Source of the DNA: G963665925 sp963676345
Lineage (GTDB): Bacteria > Bacillota > Clostridia > Peptostreptococcales > Acidaminobacteraceae
Assembly (NCBI GenBank): GCA_963676345.2
Contig: CAXXTS010000005.1
Location: 744,001 to 808,000, forward strand
Length of the DNA: 64,000 nt
Direction: 5' to 3'
Shown here one piece after another: positions 8,325 through 16,825 of the stretch (position 1 is the stretch's first letter; each line of letters starts with the position of its first letter). Under the pieces are notes generated by a model. It saw only the letters and a program-made list of their open reading frames with translations. It had not been told where the DNA came from and ran no database searches. The position numbers and the translations under genes were made by a program.

Positions 8325-9275
8325 ATGCACAGAAAAAAACGCATAGCGGGACTATTGACAGCCGTACTGATATCTGCAGCAGTTGCAGGATGCAGTACCT
8401 CTGAAACAACGAATACATCAGCTAAAATTGCATCTTACTCACAAGGTGAGTTAATGCAGGATGCATTCTATGACAAGCTGGTTTCTCAATCAGGGCTTTC
8501 TATGATGCTTGAAATGGTTGACAAAGGCATTCTGGATGTCGTTCAACCTGTTGATGATGATATGACAGCAGCGGTTGAAGAAAATCTTTCAGCTATTAAA
8601 GAATACTATGGTGAAGAGTTTGAAAAAGCTCTAGCACAAAATGGGTTTAAAGATGAAGCAGGTTATACAGAAGCTCTATATTTGAATCTGCAAAGAAATG
8701 CTTATATTTCTGATTATGTAGAAGCCAATGTTCTAGAGGATACAGAAATTCAAACATACTATGATGAATATTCTCCTGAAATTGAAGCAAGCCACATCCT
8801 GATTAAGCCAGAGGGTGATACTGAAGTACAGTGGGAGGAAGCCAAAACCCGTGCTGAAGATCTAATCCGGCGTTATGAAGCAGGAGAGACTTTTGAAGAC
8901 CTTGCAATGACATATTCAGATGATACAGGCTCAGGTATGGCAGGCGGTGCACTGGGGGCTTTTGGCAAAGGTGCAATGGTGCCTGAGTTTGAAGAAGCCG
9001 CATTTGCGCTGGATGTTGGTGATTTTACGAAAGAACCTGTAAAAACACAGTTCGGATATCATATCATTCTAAAAACAGCTGGTGAAGAAAAACAGCCTTT
9101 AGAAGAGATGCATGACGAAATTGTGAAAAACCTCGTTGAGCAAAAACTTCAAGAAGACGAGACCCTTGGTTATCAAGCGCTAAAACAAATGCGTGAAGAT
9201 AACGGCTTTAGCATTGATAACCCAGTGCTTAAAGATCAGTACAAAACCATGCTTGAAGACTTAGAAAGTAAATAA
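8325..9275 (+). CDS. PrsA-like lipoprotein foldase (parvulin peptidyl-prolyl isomerase)
   Basis: A 316-residue exported lipoprotein. The signal peptide ends in the lipobox AVAGC with the lipidated cysteine at 23. Residues about 45-140 form a SurA/PrsA-type helical chaperone region, and about 150-250 form a rotamase (parvulin) domain beginning EASHILIK and including GGALGAFGKGAMVPEFEEAA and the QFGYHIILK closing strand. The C-terminal helices complete the chaperone fold. It would help secreted proteins fold at the outer face of the membrane. ATG at 8325 follows TTGGAGGAGA. The structured repeat at 9329 lies just beyond its end. Confidence 0.93.
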   Translation: MHRKKRIAGLLTAVLISAAVAGCSTSETTNTSAKIASYSQGELMQDAFYDKLVSQSGLSMMLEMVDKGILDVVQPVDDDMTAAVEENLSAIKEYYGEEFEKALAQNGFKDEAGYTEALYLNLQRNAYISDYVEANVLEDTEIQTYYDEYSPEIEASHILIKPEGDTEVQWEEAKTRAEDLIRRYEAGETFEDLAMTYSDDTGSGMAGGALGAFGKGAMVPEFEEAAFALDVGDFTKEPVKTQFGYHIILKTAGEEKQPLEEMHDEIVKNLVEQKLQEDETLGYQALKQMREDNGFSIDNPVLKDQYKTMLEDLESK

Positions 9276-9328
9276 AGAATCATATTTAAGCCGACTAACT
9301 TCGTACGAATACAGTTAGAGGTTTCCGT

Positions 9329-9460
9329 AAAAGACAAAGCAATGCATAATTAGAAAGAGGCACCTATTCGAATAACATTCGAAATAGATGCCTCTTTTTT
9401 AATTTTATATGGCGCGACTAGCTATCGTGGGCAACCAGAGGTTGCAAGGTAGTGTTCGAA
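9329..9460 (+). repeat. Structured repeat element, copy A (single unit)
   Basis: The element starts with AAAAGACAAAG (9329-9339), continues with a hairpin whose arms AGAGGCA/TGCCTCT are extended outward by ATAATTA/TTAATT and followed by T6 (9345-9404), and ends with one conserved unit at 9411-9460. The unit folds as an outer stem CTATC/GGTAG around an inner perfect stem GCAACC/GGTTGC with loop AGA. It stops exactly at the TAG (CTA on this strand) of the convergent HAD phosphatase gene. Related copies lie at 21800-22200 and 48096-48369. The T-tailed hairpin probably also terminates the foldase transcript. Confidence 0.85.
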
Positions 9461-10144
9461 CTAAAATGACTCAGCATAAACGTCTACAATTTCCATTGCC
9501 CTATGTACAATATAGTTTGCCTGGTTTTCTTGAAGCTCTTGAATGCTTCTAAATCCCCAACTGACACCGATGCTTGCAACATCAGCATTTAATGCGGTTT
9601 GCATATCTGTATCTGTATCGCCGACATACAGGACGTGTTTCTTATCAAGCTTTAGGTAATCCATAACATGATAAAGCATGTCGGGTTCTGGTTTCGCAGG
9701 TCGTTCGTTTTTTTGTCCTAAAACGGCATCAAACATATCTTTTCCAAAAAAGTGATGCACCATTTCTACGGTAAATACATGGGGCTTGTTTGAAACAACT
9801 GCTAAGCGCGCACCACGCGATTTTAGATCATTAAGCATAGTCTCGATTTGCGGATAAGGCTTTGTGGAAACAGCCCAAAGTTCAGCATAGAGTGCTTTTT
9901 GCTGGGCTACCAGTTCAGGCAGACGTTGTTCAATTTCCTTATCAGATAGAGCGGTGTTATCCGGTTGGTCTTTGAGAGCACGACGAATTAAATTATAGAC
10001 ACCCCCACCAAGATAATGGTTGTAATTCTCTTCGGGACGTTCAGCAAAGCCATTTTTTATAAGCACTTGGTTGGTAGCGCATGCTAAATCGGCAACTGTA
10101 TCTAGGAGTGTGCCGTCTAAATCAAAAATAACTGAATTATACAT
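9461..10144 (-). CDS. HAD hydrolase, phosphoglycolate phosphatase-like
   Basis: A 227-residue haloacid dehalogenase phosphatase. Motif I is DLDGT with nucleophile Asp8 and acid Asp10; motif II is VVSNK near 118; the motif III lysine lies near 150 and motif IV is VGDTDTDM near 175. The alpha-helical cap between motifs I and II places it with Gph/PGMB enzymes, which dephosphorylate small phosphorylated metabolites; the true substrate is unknown. ATG at 10144 is preceded by GAGAGGTTAAACT. It is transcribed convergently toward the foldase, and its stop codon touches the structured repeat. Confidence 0.9.
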   Translation of the reverse strand: MYNSVIFDLDGTLLDTVADLACATNQVLIKNGFAERPEENYNHYLGGGVYNLIRRALKDQPDNTALSDKEIEQRLPELVAQQKALYAELWAVSTKPYPQIETMLNDLKSRGARLAVVSNKPHVFTVEMVHHFFGKDMFDAVLGQKNERPAKPEPDMLYHVMDYLKLDKKHVLYVGDTDTDMQTALNADVASIGVSWGFRSIQELQENQANYIVHRAMEIVDVYAESF

Positions 10145-10345
10145 AGTTTAACCTCTCAATCTTAAGTACGCCCGTTTAAATGACTCGGGATTATATCTAT
10201 TTTCATTTTATCATGAATAAATTCCAGTGTAATGGATAAAAATCTATAGGAGTGAAATGTTAATATATGGACGTAGAGATAGACTATGTATATACTAAAA
10301 TAAGATACATATTTTGAGTATAAGGTGTACGGTAAGAGGTGGCTT

Positions 10346-12235
10346 ATGAAAAGAATCATAATATCGTTTGCAATACTGTTATTTATACTTTCAGTAACCG
10401 GCACATCTATTGCAGACAGTGAAATGCATATAGTAAAAGTCGGTGTTTATCCCAATGAGCCACTTTTGTTCTATGAAGAGGGTCAGGCAAAAGGCTTTAT
10501 TGTAGATTTGCTCAGTGAAATCGCATCAGAGCAGGGCTGGGAAGTGCAGTACGTTCCTTACAGCTTTGAAGAAGGCATGCGCGGTGTGGCCTCTTCTGAA
10601 GTTGACATGATGATTGGTGTTGCTTATTCTGGTGAGCGTGCCCAGCAATATGACTTTAATGAGACCTCACTCTTTGTTAATTGGGGGCAAATTTATACAA
10701 ATAAGCTGGCAAACGTTGAAACGCTTCAAGATTTGCAAAATGCACGTATAGGCGTAATGAAAGGCGATATTCACTATCTTGGTGAGGATGGCCTTAAAAA
10801 TACACTCAAACAATTTAGCATTGAACCAAATTACATAGAATATGATGGCAAGTCAGATATGCTCAGTGATCTGCAAGACTACAAACTTGAAGCAATAATT
10901 ATTAATAGAACCTATGGTGTTCAGAATGCCAATAAGTATGCAGTAGAAAAAACACCATTACAGCTTAACCCTGTAAATATGCATGTTATTTTCCCGCAGG
11001 GGAAGGGGGAACTCTATTCAGATCAGATAGATCAGTACTTAGACAAGTGGAAAGCTGATAAGAATTCCTTTTACTACGATAGACTGTCATTTTGGCTTGG
11101 GGGGTCTGTTTCAGAGCAAACACCAGGCTGGGTATGGCCGCTTCTTTCAGGCGGCTTGGGTCTACTTCTTATTGCAGGACTTGTCATAGGGGTGACGCAA
11201 AATATTATTAAGATTCAAACAGCTGAGCTGAAAACTTTAAACCATGATCTTGAAGAAAAGGTTAAAGAGCGTACTATAGATTTAGATGCAACAAACCAGC
11301 ATCTGAGGGTATCTATGCTTTCCCTTGAAGAAAAACAGGCTGAGCTTGAAGAAATGAATGCCATTTTAGAAGAACAGGTTGAAGTTATTGAACGTACGCA
11401 GAGTAAACTCATAGAATCTGAAAAGATGGCTTCACTTGGGCGTATGGTTGCCTCTATGGCACATGAACTGAATACGCCTATTGGAATTTGTGTAACACTG
11501 CATTCAAACCTGAAAGTTGACACACTAAGAATCAAGACAGCTCTTGATAAAAACACGCTTTCAAAATCATGCCTTTACGAGTATCTAGAGGATCAGCTTG
11601 CAATGCAGAAAATGCTTGAAAACAACATAGATTCAGTTGTTGACCTTGTAGATCGCTTTAAGATGCTCTCAAACGACCGTGTGCATATCAATGAGAGGAA
11701 AATAAATTTGCACAAGTATTTGAACATGCAAATGGAAGCGATGAGTCCTGAGTTAAAGCGTTCATCCCACCAGTATACAATAGATTGTCCAGAAGAACTG
11801 AATATTGTTGTAGACCCAGCTGCCCTCACTCAGGTAATTCGAAATTTGACTATAAACTCCATCGTACATGGTTTTGAAGACAAGAAAAAAGGAACCATTG
11901 ATATTCAGGTTAGAAATAATAGAGAACGTGTTTTTATTGAGTATAAAGACAATGGGAAAGGTGTTGACAAAGACACAAGAGACAAAATGTTTGAACCCTT
12001 TTATACAACTAAACGCAACAGTGGGGGGACGGGACTTGGCCTTTCCATCGTGCATAGTGTTGTCACTAAGACAATGGATGGTGAAATACGAGTTGAAACA
12101 CCGCCTCAAAATGGGTTAAAATACGAAATAGAGTTACCACTCAGAAATCAGGAAACCCCAACGTTTTCTGTAAACAATCGAACGACACAAACGAAGACAG
12201 TCAACAGGAGTGATAAGCATGAATCGACTAGCTGA
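10346..12235 (+). CDS. Sensor histidine kinase with N-terminal solute-binding (SBP_bac_3) domain
   Basis: A 629-residue membrane kinase. A signal peptide (residues 1-25) is followed by an extracytoplasmic amino-acid-binding-type SBP_bac_3 domain (about 30-245), one membrane span near 255-280, a coiled coil (about 285-355), and a HisKA/HATPase module. The phosphoacceptor is His373 in AHELNTP; the N box (IRNLTINSIVHGFED), G1 (DNGKGVD), F (FEPFYTTK) and G2 (GGTGLGLSIVH) are intact. It resembles BvgS/EvgS-type sensors and HisJ-like receptors. ATG at 10346 fits the signal peptide; a GTG at 10325 would add seven residues. It overlaps the next gene, a DNA-binding regulator, by 17 bases; no response regulator is adjacent. 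Confidence 0.93.
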   Translation: MKRIIISFAILLFILSVTGTSIADSEMHIVKVGVYPNEPLLFYEEGQAKGFIVDLLSEIASEQGWEVQYVPYSFEEGMRGVASSEVDMMIGVAYSGERAQQYDFNETSLFVNWGQIYTNKLANVETLQDLQNARIGVMKGDIHYLGEDGLKNTLKQFSIEPNYIEYDGKSDMLSDLQDYKLEAIIINRTYGVQNANKYAVEKTPLQLNPVNMHVIFPQGKGELYSDQIDQYLDKWKADKNSFYYDRLSFWLGGSVSEQTPGWVWPLLSGGLGLLLIAGLVIGVTQNIIKIQTAELKTLNHDLEEKVKERTIDLDATNQHLRVSMLSLEEKQAELEEMNAILEEQVEVIERTQSKLIESEKMASLGRMVASMAHELNTPIGICVTLHSNLKVDTLRIKTALDKNTLSKSCLYEYLEDQLAMQKMLENNIDSVVDLVDRFKMLSNDRVHINERKINLHKYLNMQMEAMSPELKRSSHQYTIDCPEELNIVVDPAALTQVIRNLTINSIVHGFEDKKKGTIDIQVRNNRERVFIEYKDNGKGVDKDTRDKMFEPFYTTKRNSGGTGLGLSIVHSVVTKTMDGEIRVETPPQNGLKYEIELPLRNQETPTFSVNNRTTQTKTVNRSDKHESTS

Positions 12236-12893
12236 AAAAATAAAAAAAGCAAGGATTAAAGCAGGCATTACAGAAAAGGAATTGGCAAAGAAATGTGGCT
12301 TGTCTGTTGGATATATTATTCAAATTGAATCTGGAAAGAAAATCATCAAAGAAGCATTTGCAGATAAAATTTTGAAGTCTCTTGGTGAGAAGACTGAAAG
12401 ATTGGAAGCAGATGTGCCAAAGCCCAAAGCTACAGAGGCTAAAAAAACAATTAAGTCAAAACAACAAGAAAGTGTACGTAATATTAATCCAACAGGCCAA
12501 TGGGCAGACGCACTTGCTGGCGTAATTAAAACCTACTCAATTGTGGACTGTAGAACGGGTTCTGTAGTAGGGCATAAAGACTTACCCATACTTTCAAAGA
12601 AAATTGAGGGCGTGCATGCGGATAAAATTATTTTCGTGAAGGCATCAGATGATACTGCGAAAGCGCTGCGTATATATAAAGGCGATGTTGTTACCATTGC
12701 GCAAACGCATGAAATACAAAATGGTAAAATATACTTACTTGAGCATGAAGGGAAAAAAATAATGCGAAAGCTCAAAAAAGATGGTGAGCGCATGGGTCTA
12801 TTTTCTTCTGAACTGCATCAAGACCCTCTATGGGTGAATAAAAAAGCTGTTAAAATCATTGGAAAATGCCTGAAGTCAGAACATCAGCTATAA
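12219..12893 (+). CDS. XRE-family regulator with S24/LexA-like C-terminal domain
   Basis: A 224-residue protein whose residues 3-60 form a Cro/CI helix-turn-helix (TEKELAKKCGLSVGYIIQIE). A charged linker follows, then residues about 120-220 that resemble the S24 (LexA/CI) beta fold, with GDVVTIAQ and GKKIMRKL at the places of the usual strands. The serine of the self-cleavage motif is not evident, so it is probably a non-cleaving sensor or dimerisation domain. ATG at 12219 is chosen because CAGGAG lies 8 bases upstream. Its start overlaps the kinase end by 17 bases, which implies translational coupling and a functional link. Confidence 0.85.
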   Translation: MNRLAEKIKKARIKAGITEKELAKKCGLSVGYIIQIESGKKIIKEAFADKILKSLGEKTERLEADVPKPKATEAKKTIKSKQQESVRNINPTGQWADALAGVIKTYSIVDCRTGSVVGHKDLPILSKKIEGVHADKIIFVKASDDTAKALRIYKGDVVTIAQTHEIQNGKIYLLEHEGKKIMRKLKKDGERMGLFSSELHQDPLWVNKKAVKIIGKCLKSEHQL

Positions 12894-13007
12894 GCATATT
12901 ATGATGTTTCAATAAGAATGAAGGCATGCTTACATTTATAATTTTTATGCTTTAATAGAGTAGAATTTCGTGTATATATTTGGTTTAGCATATTGAATAA
13001 TTGATTA

Positions 13008-13125
13008 CTTATAATACATTTGGGCATAAATACACAGGAGGAACTTACTGGCCGACGCATGATCCTGAGCAAATCATTTTGCAAAGGCAATTTTACGACC
13101 GACTGGTTAATGGAGTGTACAAATG
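13008..13125 (+). other. Possible small ORF or gene remnant before the lipoprotein gene
   Basis: The gap between regulator and lipoprotein (12894-13122) holds a reading frame from about TTG 13000 that ends in TAA at 13125. It reads like genuine protein (GGTYWPTHDPEQ, then LQRQFYDRLVNGVYKC) but has no plausible ribosome site before its start; the AGGAGG at 13037 lies inside it. It may be a decayed gene end or chance. No function can be given. Confidence 0.2.
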
Positions 13126-13698
13126 CTAAGAAAAGTTGAAAAAAAGAGATGGTTTTTGCTTCTGTTTTTTTCGACATTGCTCGCTGCTTGTCAGATGAAT
13201 GAAGTAGGAAGCGCCTCGACACCTGGCAAGGCATCCAGTATGAGCAGCAGTGAATTATGTGAGTCTGTAAATGGATCTTATTGCGGATATGTAGCAAGCT
13301 TTAAAACGGGAGAAAGTCATGTGGATATTGGGAAGACTCTTTCAGAGTTAACATTCACATTTGATAAAAAAAAGGTTGAAATGCAGTATATGTTCAATCA
13401 AACGGGACTCGTAGACACGATTGGCAATGTCGAAGCGACGGACTTCTCCTTAGAGGGAGACAGGATAGAAATGATCCTGAATCTTGAGCATATTGGAGAT
13501 GTGCGTATTATTGGTACTATAACGGAAACAGATTTTACAGGTAAGATTTATTTACCATGGCGTGGACAAAATGCAACGATGAATTTCATCACAACAAAAG
13601 AACAGCCTTCAACCATTGGAAAAATGGATGAAGGCTGTTTTCTGTTCAATTTGAGAATTCTGATTAATGCTATTTTTTTAATGGAACGACATGATTGA
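13123..13698 (+). CDS. Small predicted lipoprotein, unknown function
   Basis: A 191-residue protein with a type II signal peptide: a lysine-rich start, a hydrophobic core, and lipobox LLAAC with cysteine 23. The mature part (about 45-155) is a beta-rich domain with two cysteines near 45 and 52 and alternating hydrophobic strands; no family was recognised. The last 30 residues are encoded by a terminator hairpin and then by the antisense of the M16 gene end (29-base tail-to-tail overlap), which suggests that an earlier stop was lost. ATG at 13123 has GGAG 7 bases upstream. Confidence 0.7.
   Translation: MLRKVEKKRWFLLLFFSTLLAACQMNEVGSASTPGKASSMSSSELCESVNGSYCGYVASFKTGESHVDIGKTLSELTFTFDKKKVEMQYMFNQTGLVDTIGNVEATDFSLEGDRIEMILNLEHIGDVRIIGTITETDFTGKIYLPWRGQNATMNFITTKEQPSTIGKMDEGCFLFNLRILINAIFLMERHD
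13601..13643. terminator. Bidirectional terminator hairpin inside the lipoprotein reading frame
   Basis: AACAGCCTTCAaCCATT at 13601 pairs with AATGGaTGAAGGCTGTT ending 13639 around a short loop; TTTTCT follows on the + strand and TTCTTTTG on the - strand. It suits the end of the M16 peptidase transcript on the - strand and of the lipoprotein transcript on the + strand, yet it lies upstream of the lipoprotein stop codon. Confidence 0.7.
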
Positions 13699-16591
13699 AT
13701 AAATCCTTGTGCTCCTTGACCTTTGTATCGTTACCGAGAACGCAAACATAGTTGTCATCCATTAATTTTCTCAGCACGGGTGCATAGGCCTTTAAATCTG
13801 CTAGGTGGGTACCTAGAATGTCTTCCCGTTCCTGCTGAATTTCTTCAAAGGAGATGCCTGAAATATAGTCAGCAGTAGCTGTGCGTCCCTTCATATGTGG
13901 CGTAAGTGCTGCATCTTGACGGCTAATTGCGCCAATGATGTATTTGTCAATAGACTCTTGACTTAAGGTAAGAGACTCTATAAAATCAGCCATTTGCCCG
14001 TATACATCAATGGTTTGCTTCAAGTTCGGGTCTCTGTAGGAGGCAACCGTCATATTTCCCGTATGGCTGGCAGAGATAGAACAACCGTATGCACCGCCCT
14101 TTGCCCGTACCCTATCGTGAAGATATTCGCTGTTAAGCAGGGTGGTCAGCACATTAATATTCCCATTGTAATCAACCCCATATTTTCTGTAATTGGATGC
14201 TTTAGCAACATATTGAACACCCCCTGAAGCTGTAATACCTTCATTAATTTGTTCGTATGACAGGTTCAGATCTGCCTTTTTAAGTGGCGTATCAGTCATG
14301 CCGTCAAAGAGCTTGAACAACGTACTCTTAATTTTGCTGTAATCATCTTTTGACCCTGTAACACTAATAATAAGACCGTTTTTGTTAAATATGCTTGTAA
14401 GGATATCCTCAAGGATTTCAACAAGCCCATCAGCGCGTTTGTCAAAATCAGCAAGCAAGTCACTGAGGAACCAGTAATAATCCAGACCATAAAGCAGTTC
14501 TGAGTATCTTGCGATTGGAGAGTAGTATGATTGACAACGTCTTCCAGCGAGTGAGTGACCATTTTGCTGGAAATTTGCTTCCATTTTGGACTTTGATTCC
14601 TGTAGTAAATCGCGAATGCGAGACTTGTCGGTGACCTTTGTCTTCGTAACGAGTTCATTGATTATGCCGTTGACTGCATTGATATTATCTCCAATGGCTT
14701 TGGTACGCAGTGCCATTTTAGGGTAAAAGAATTGATCGTTATCACTTGCAGGATATACAACAGGTTGAACAGTAATACCACCTGTATGTCTATAAATTTC
14801 CTTGTTAAAATCCGTATAGGTCTGTTCCTTTGTATCTAACTTTGTCAGTAAGCTCGAAATCAAATTGGCATATGGAATTTTTTCCACGTCCAGCCCCTCA
14901 AGGCTAAATATATAATCTACATAAACAATGTTATTTGCAAATATGTCATGATGTAGGAGTGTTACATCATGCACATGTTCCACCTCTTGTGGAATGCGCT
15001 CTGCTTGCTTGTCCACATCCGCTACAGACAAGGCAGGGATGGTTGCCAGCGCTTCTTCTGAATCGGGTTCAAGTTGTTTCTTTCTAAGGGCTGCATTTTC
15101 CTCAATAAGCGTCTTGATTTCAGAATCCGTAAGTGTGGCTTTATAGTCAGCTAACTCTTTTTCCAGGGCCTTTTCTTTACGCTCAGCCATATCCTTGTCG
15201 GGGCGAAGTACAACAAGTGCCTGATGCGGGTTGTTCAAGAAGCGGTTTTCTAAAAACGCTTCGAAATAATTCGTATCAATACGTTTTCTAATTTCTTCTA
15301 AGAGCGCATCATATTGCAGATAGAGTGTAGGGGAATCGCTGTATAACCAACTTTGCATGGAGTTTATATGGTAAATGATACCCTTTGTAGGGAATCTTGA
15401 AGCTTCTCTCAAGTCATACTCGACAATATTAACTGAAGCGCGCAGCAAGTCTTTATCAATGCCATTTTTAACAAGTGCTTTCATCGTGCTTTCAACAGTG
15501 TCAATAAAAAGATCAGATTTTTCAGCATCCGAGTTCTTAACAATAATCGACACACCCGTGTGAATCCCATCTGTTGTGCTTGCCGTAATTTCTTCTCCAA
15601 GCTGTGCTTCTAGCAGGTCTTTTTTAATAGGCGCAGCCGTCGAAGTAACAAGGCTATGCTTTAAAATTTGACTGGTTAAGTATTCAACCGGATCTGTTAC
15701 TTTTGCCAGGTTGTAGCTTAGCGAAAGGTAGTCGCGGTTGTCTAAGCGTTCGTCCTGAGCTACAGGGTAATATGCTGTTTTAGTGACACGTTTTGAAATA
15801 GGGGCTTGTACCTTGATTTCAGAAGCTACTATTTGCTTATCAAAATGTGAAAGATACTGGGCATCAATATGTTTCAAATAGGCATCTAAATCTCCATTAC
15901 CATAAAGATAGAGGTAGCAATTTGATGGATGGTAGTAGGTCTTGTGAAATGCTCTAAAATCTTCTAAGGTAAGCTGTGGTATAACATCTGGATCACCACC
16001 CGATGAATACTTGTAGCACGTATCAGGATAAAGCGCCTCATCAATAACATCATCTAAAAAAGCGTCTGGTGTTGAGTAAGCACCACGCATTTCGTTGTAA
16101 ACGACACCTGTACATGTTATTGGATCATTTTTGTCGTGTATATCGTAGTGCCAGCCCTCTTGCATGAAAATCTCAGGGTTTTCATGCAGCATTGGGAAGA
16201 AGACACTGTCAAGGTATACATCCATCAGGTTAGAGAAGTCTTGATCATTTCTGCTGGCTACTGGATAGATGGTCTTGTCGCTGAAGGTCATTGCGTTTAT
16301 GAATGTTTTAAGCGAACCTTTTACCATATCCATAAAAGGTTCTTTTGTCTTATATTTTCTTGATCCGGATAGGACACAGTGTTCCACAATGTGGGGTACA
16401 CCTGTACTGTCAGATGGCGGGGTTCGAAATGCGGCTGAAAAGACCTTGTTGTCATCTTCTGTTTCAAGGTTTAAAAGCCGTGCGCCACTTTTTTCGTGTT
16501 CAAATATATAAGCAACTGCGTCCAATTCTTTTACAGGATATTTTTCTTTAAGTTTAAAACCGTGATAGTTATGATCTATTTCAAATTTCAT
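13670..16591 (-). CDS. M16C-family zinc metallopeptidase (insulinase/presequence-protease type)
   Basis: A 973-residue single-chain peptidase of the PreP/HypA type, which degrades peptides inside a closed two-half chamber. The inverted zinc motif HxxEH is at H67-IV-E70-H71, and the third ligand is expected at Glu167 in YNEMRGAYS. The C-terminal half carries the conserved substrate-binding RVRAKGGAYG segment near 840-855. The length matches the family (about 970). ATG at 16591 is preceded by AAAGGAGTGTTGGG. It is monocistronic and convergent with the lipoprotein gene. A cytoplasmic peptide-recycling role is inferred from the absence of a signal peptide. Confidence 0.94.
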   Translation of the reverse strand: MKFEIDHNYHGFKLKEKYPVKELDAVAYIFEHEKSGARLLNLETEDDNKVFSAAFRTPPSDSTGVPHIVEHCVLSGSRKYKTKEPFMDMVKGSLKTFINAMTFSDKTIYPVASRNDQDFSNLMDVYLDSVFFPMLHENPEIFMQEGWHYDIHDKNDPITCTGVVYNEMRGAYSTPDAFLDDVIDEALYPDTCYKYSSGGDPDVIPQLTLEDFRAFHKTYYHPSNCYLYLYGNGDLDAYLKHIDAQYLSHFDKQIVASEIKVQAPISKRVTKTAYYPVAQDERLDNRDYLSLSYNLAKVTDPVEYLTSQILKHSLVTSTAAPIKKDLLEAQLGEEITASTTDGIHTGVSIIVKNSDAEKSDLFIDTVESTMKALVKNGIDKDLLRASVNIVEYDLREASRFPTKGIIYHINSMQSWLYSDSPTLYLQYDALLEEIRKRIDTNYFEAFLENRFLNNPHQALVVLRPDKDMAERKEKALEKELADYKATLTDSEIKTLIEENAALRKKQLEPDSEEALATIPALSVADVDKQAERIPQEVEHVHDVTLLHHDIFANNIVYVDYIFSLEGLDVEKIPYANLISSLLTKLDTKEQTYTDFNKEIYRHTGGITVQPVVYPASDNDQFFYPKMALRTKAIGDNINAVNGIINELVTKTKVTDKSRIRDLLQESKSKMEANFQQNGHSLAGRRCQSYYSPIARYSELLYGLDYYWFLSDLLADFDKRADGLVEILEDILTSIFNKNGLIISVTGSKDDYSKIKSTLFKLFDGMTDTPLKKADLNLSYEQINEGITASGGVQYVAKASNYRKYGVDYNGNINVLTTLLNSEYLHDRVRAKGGAYGCSISASHTGNMTVASYRDPNLKQTIDVYGQMADFIESLTLSQESIDKYIIGAISRQDAALTPHMKGRTATADYISGISFEEIQQEREDILGTHLADLKAYAPVLRKLMDDNYVCVLGNDTKVKEHKDLFNHVVPLKK

Positions 16592-16825
16592 CCCAACACT
16601 CCTTTTGATTTGGTTTAAAATACACTAAATGAGTTATGTATATTATACTTTTAAAGCGCATATTTTTAAAGGGTTATATTACCATTAAATGTCATACTCT
16701 ATAAAGAATTTGTGAATATTTATGGAATACGACTGGCGACAAGGTCAACAAGGGTAAAGTGTTATATTTAGGGTAATAATATATTGTAGAGTATAATATG
16801 GGCGCGGATTTTGGAGGCGAGTAAG

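Noticed and set aside
12899..13297. 132-residue ORF on the minus strand
   Set aside because: It is antisense to the lipoprotein gene start and its leader, has biased composition and no ribosome site.
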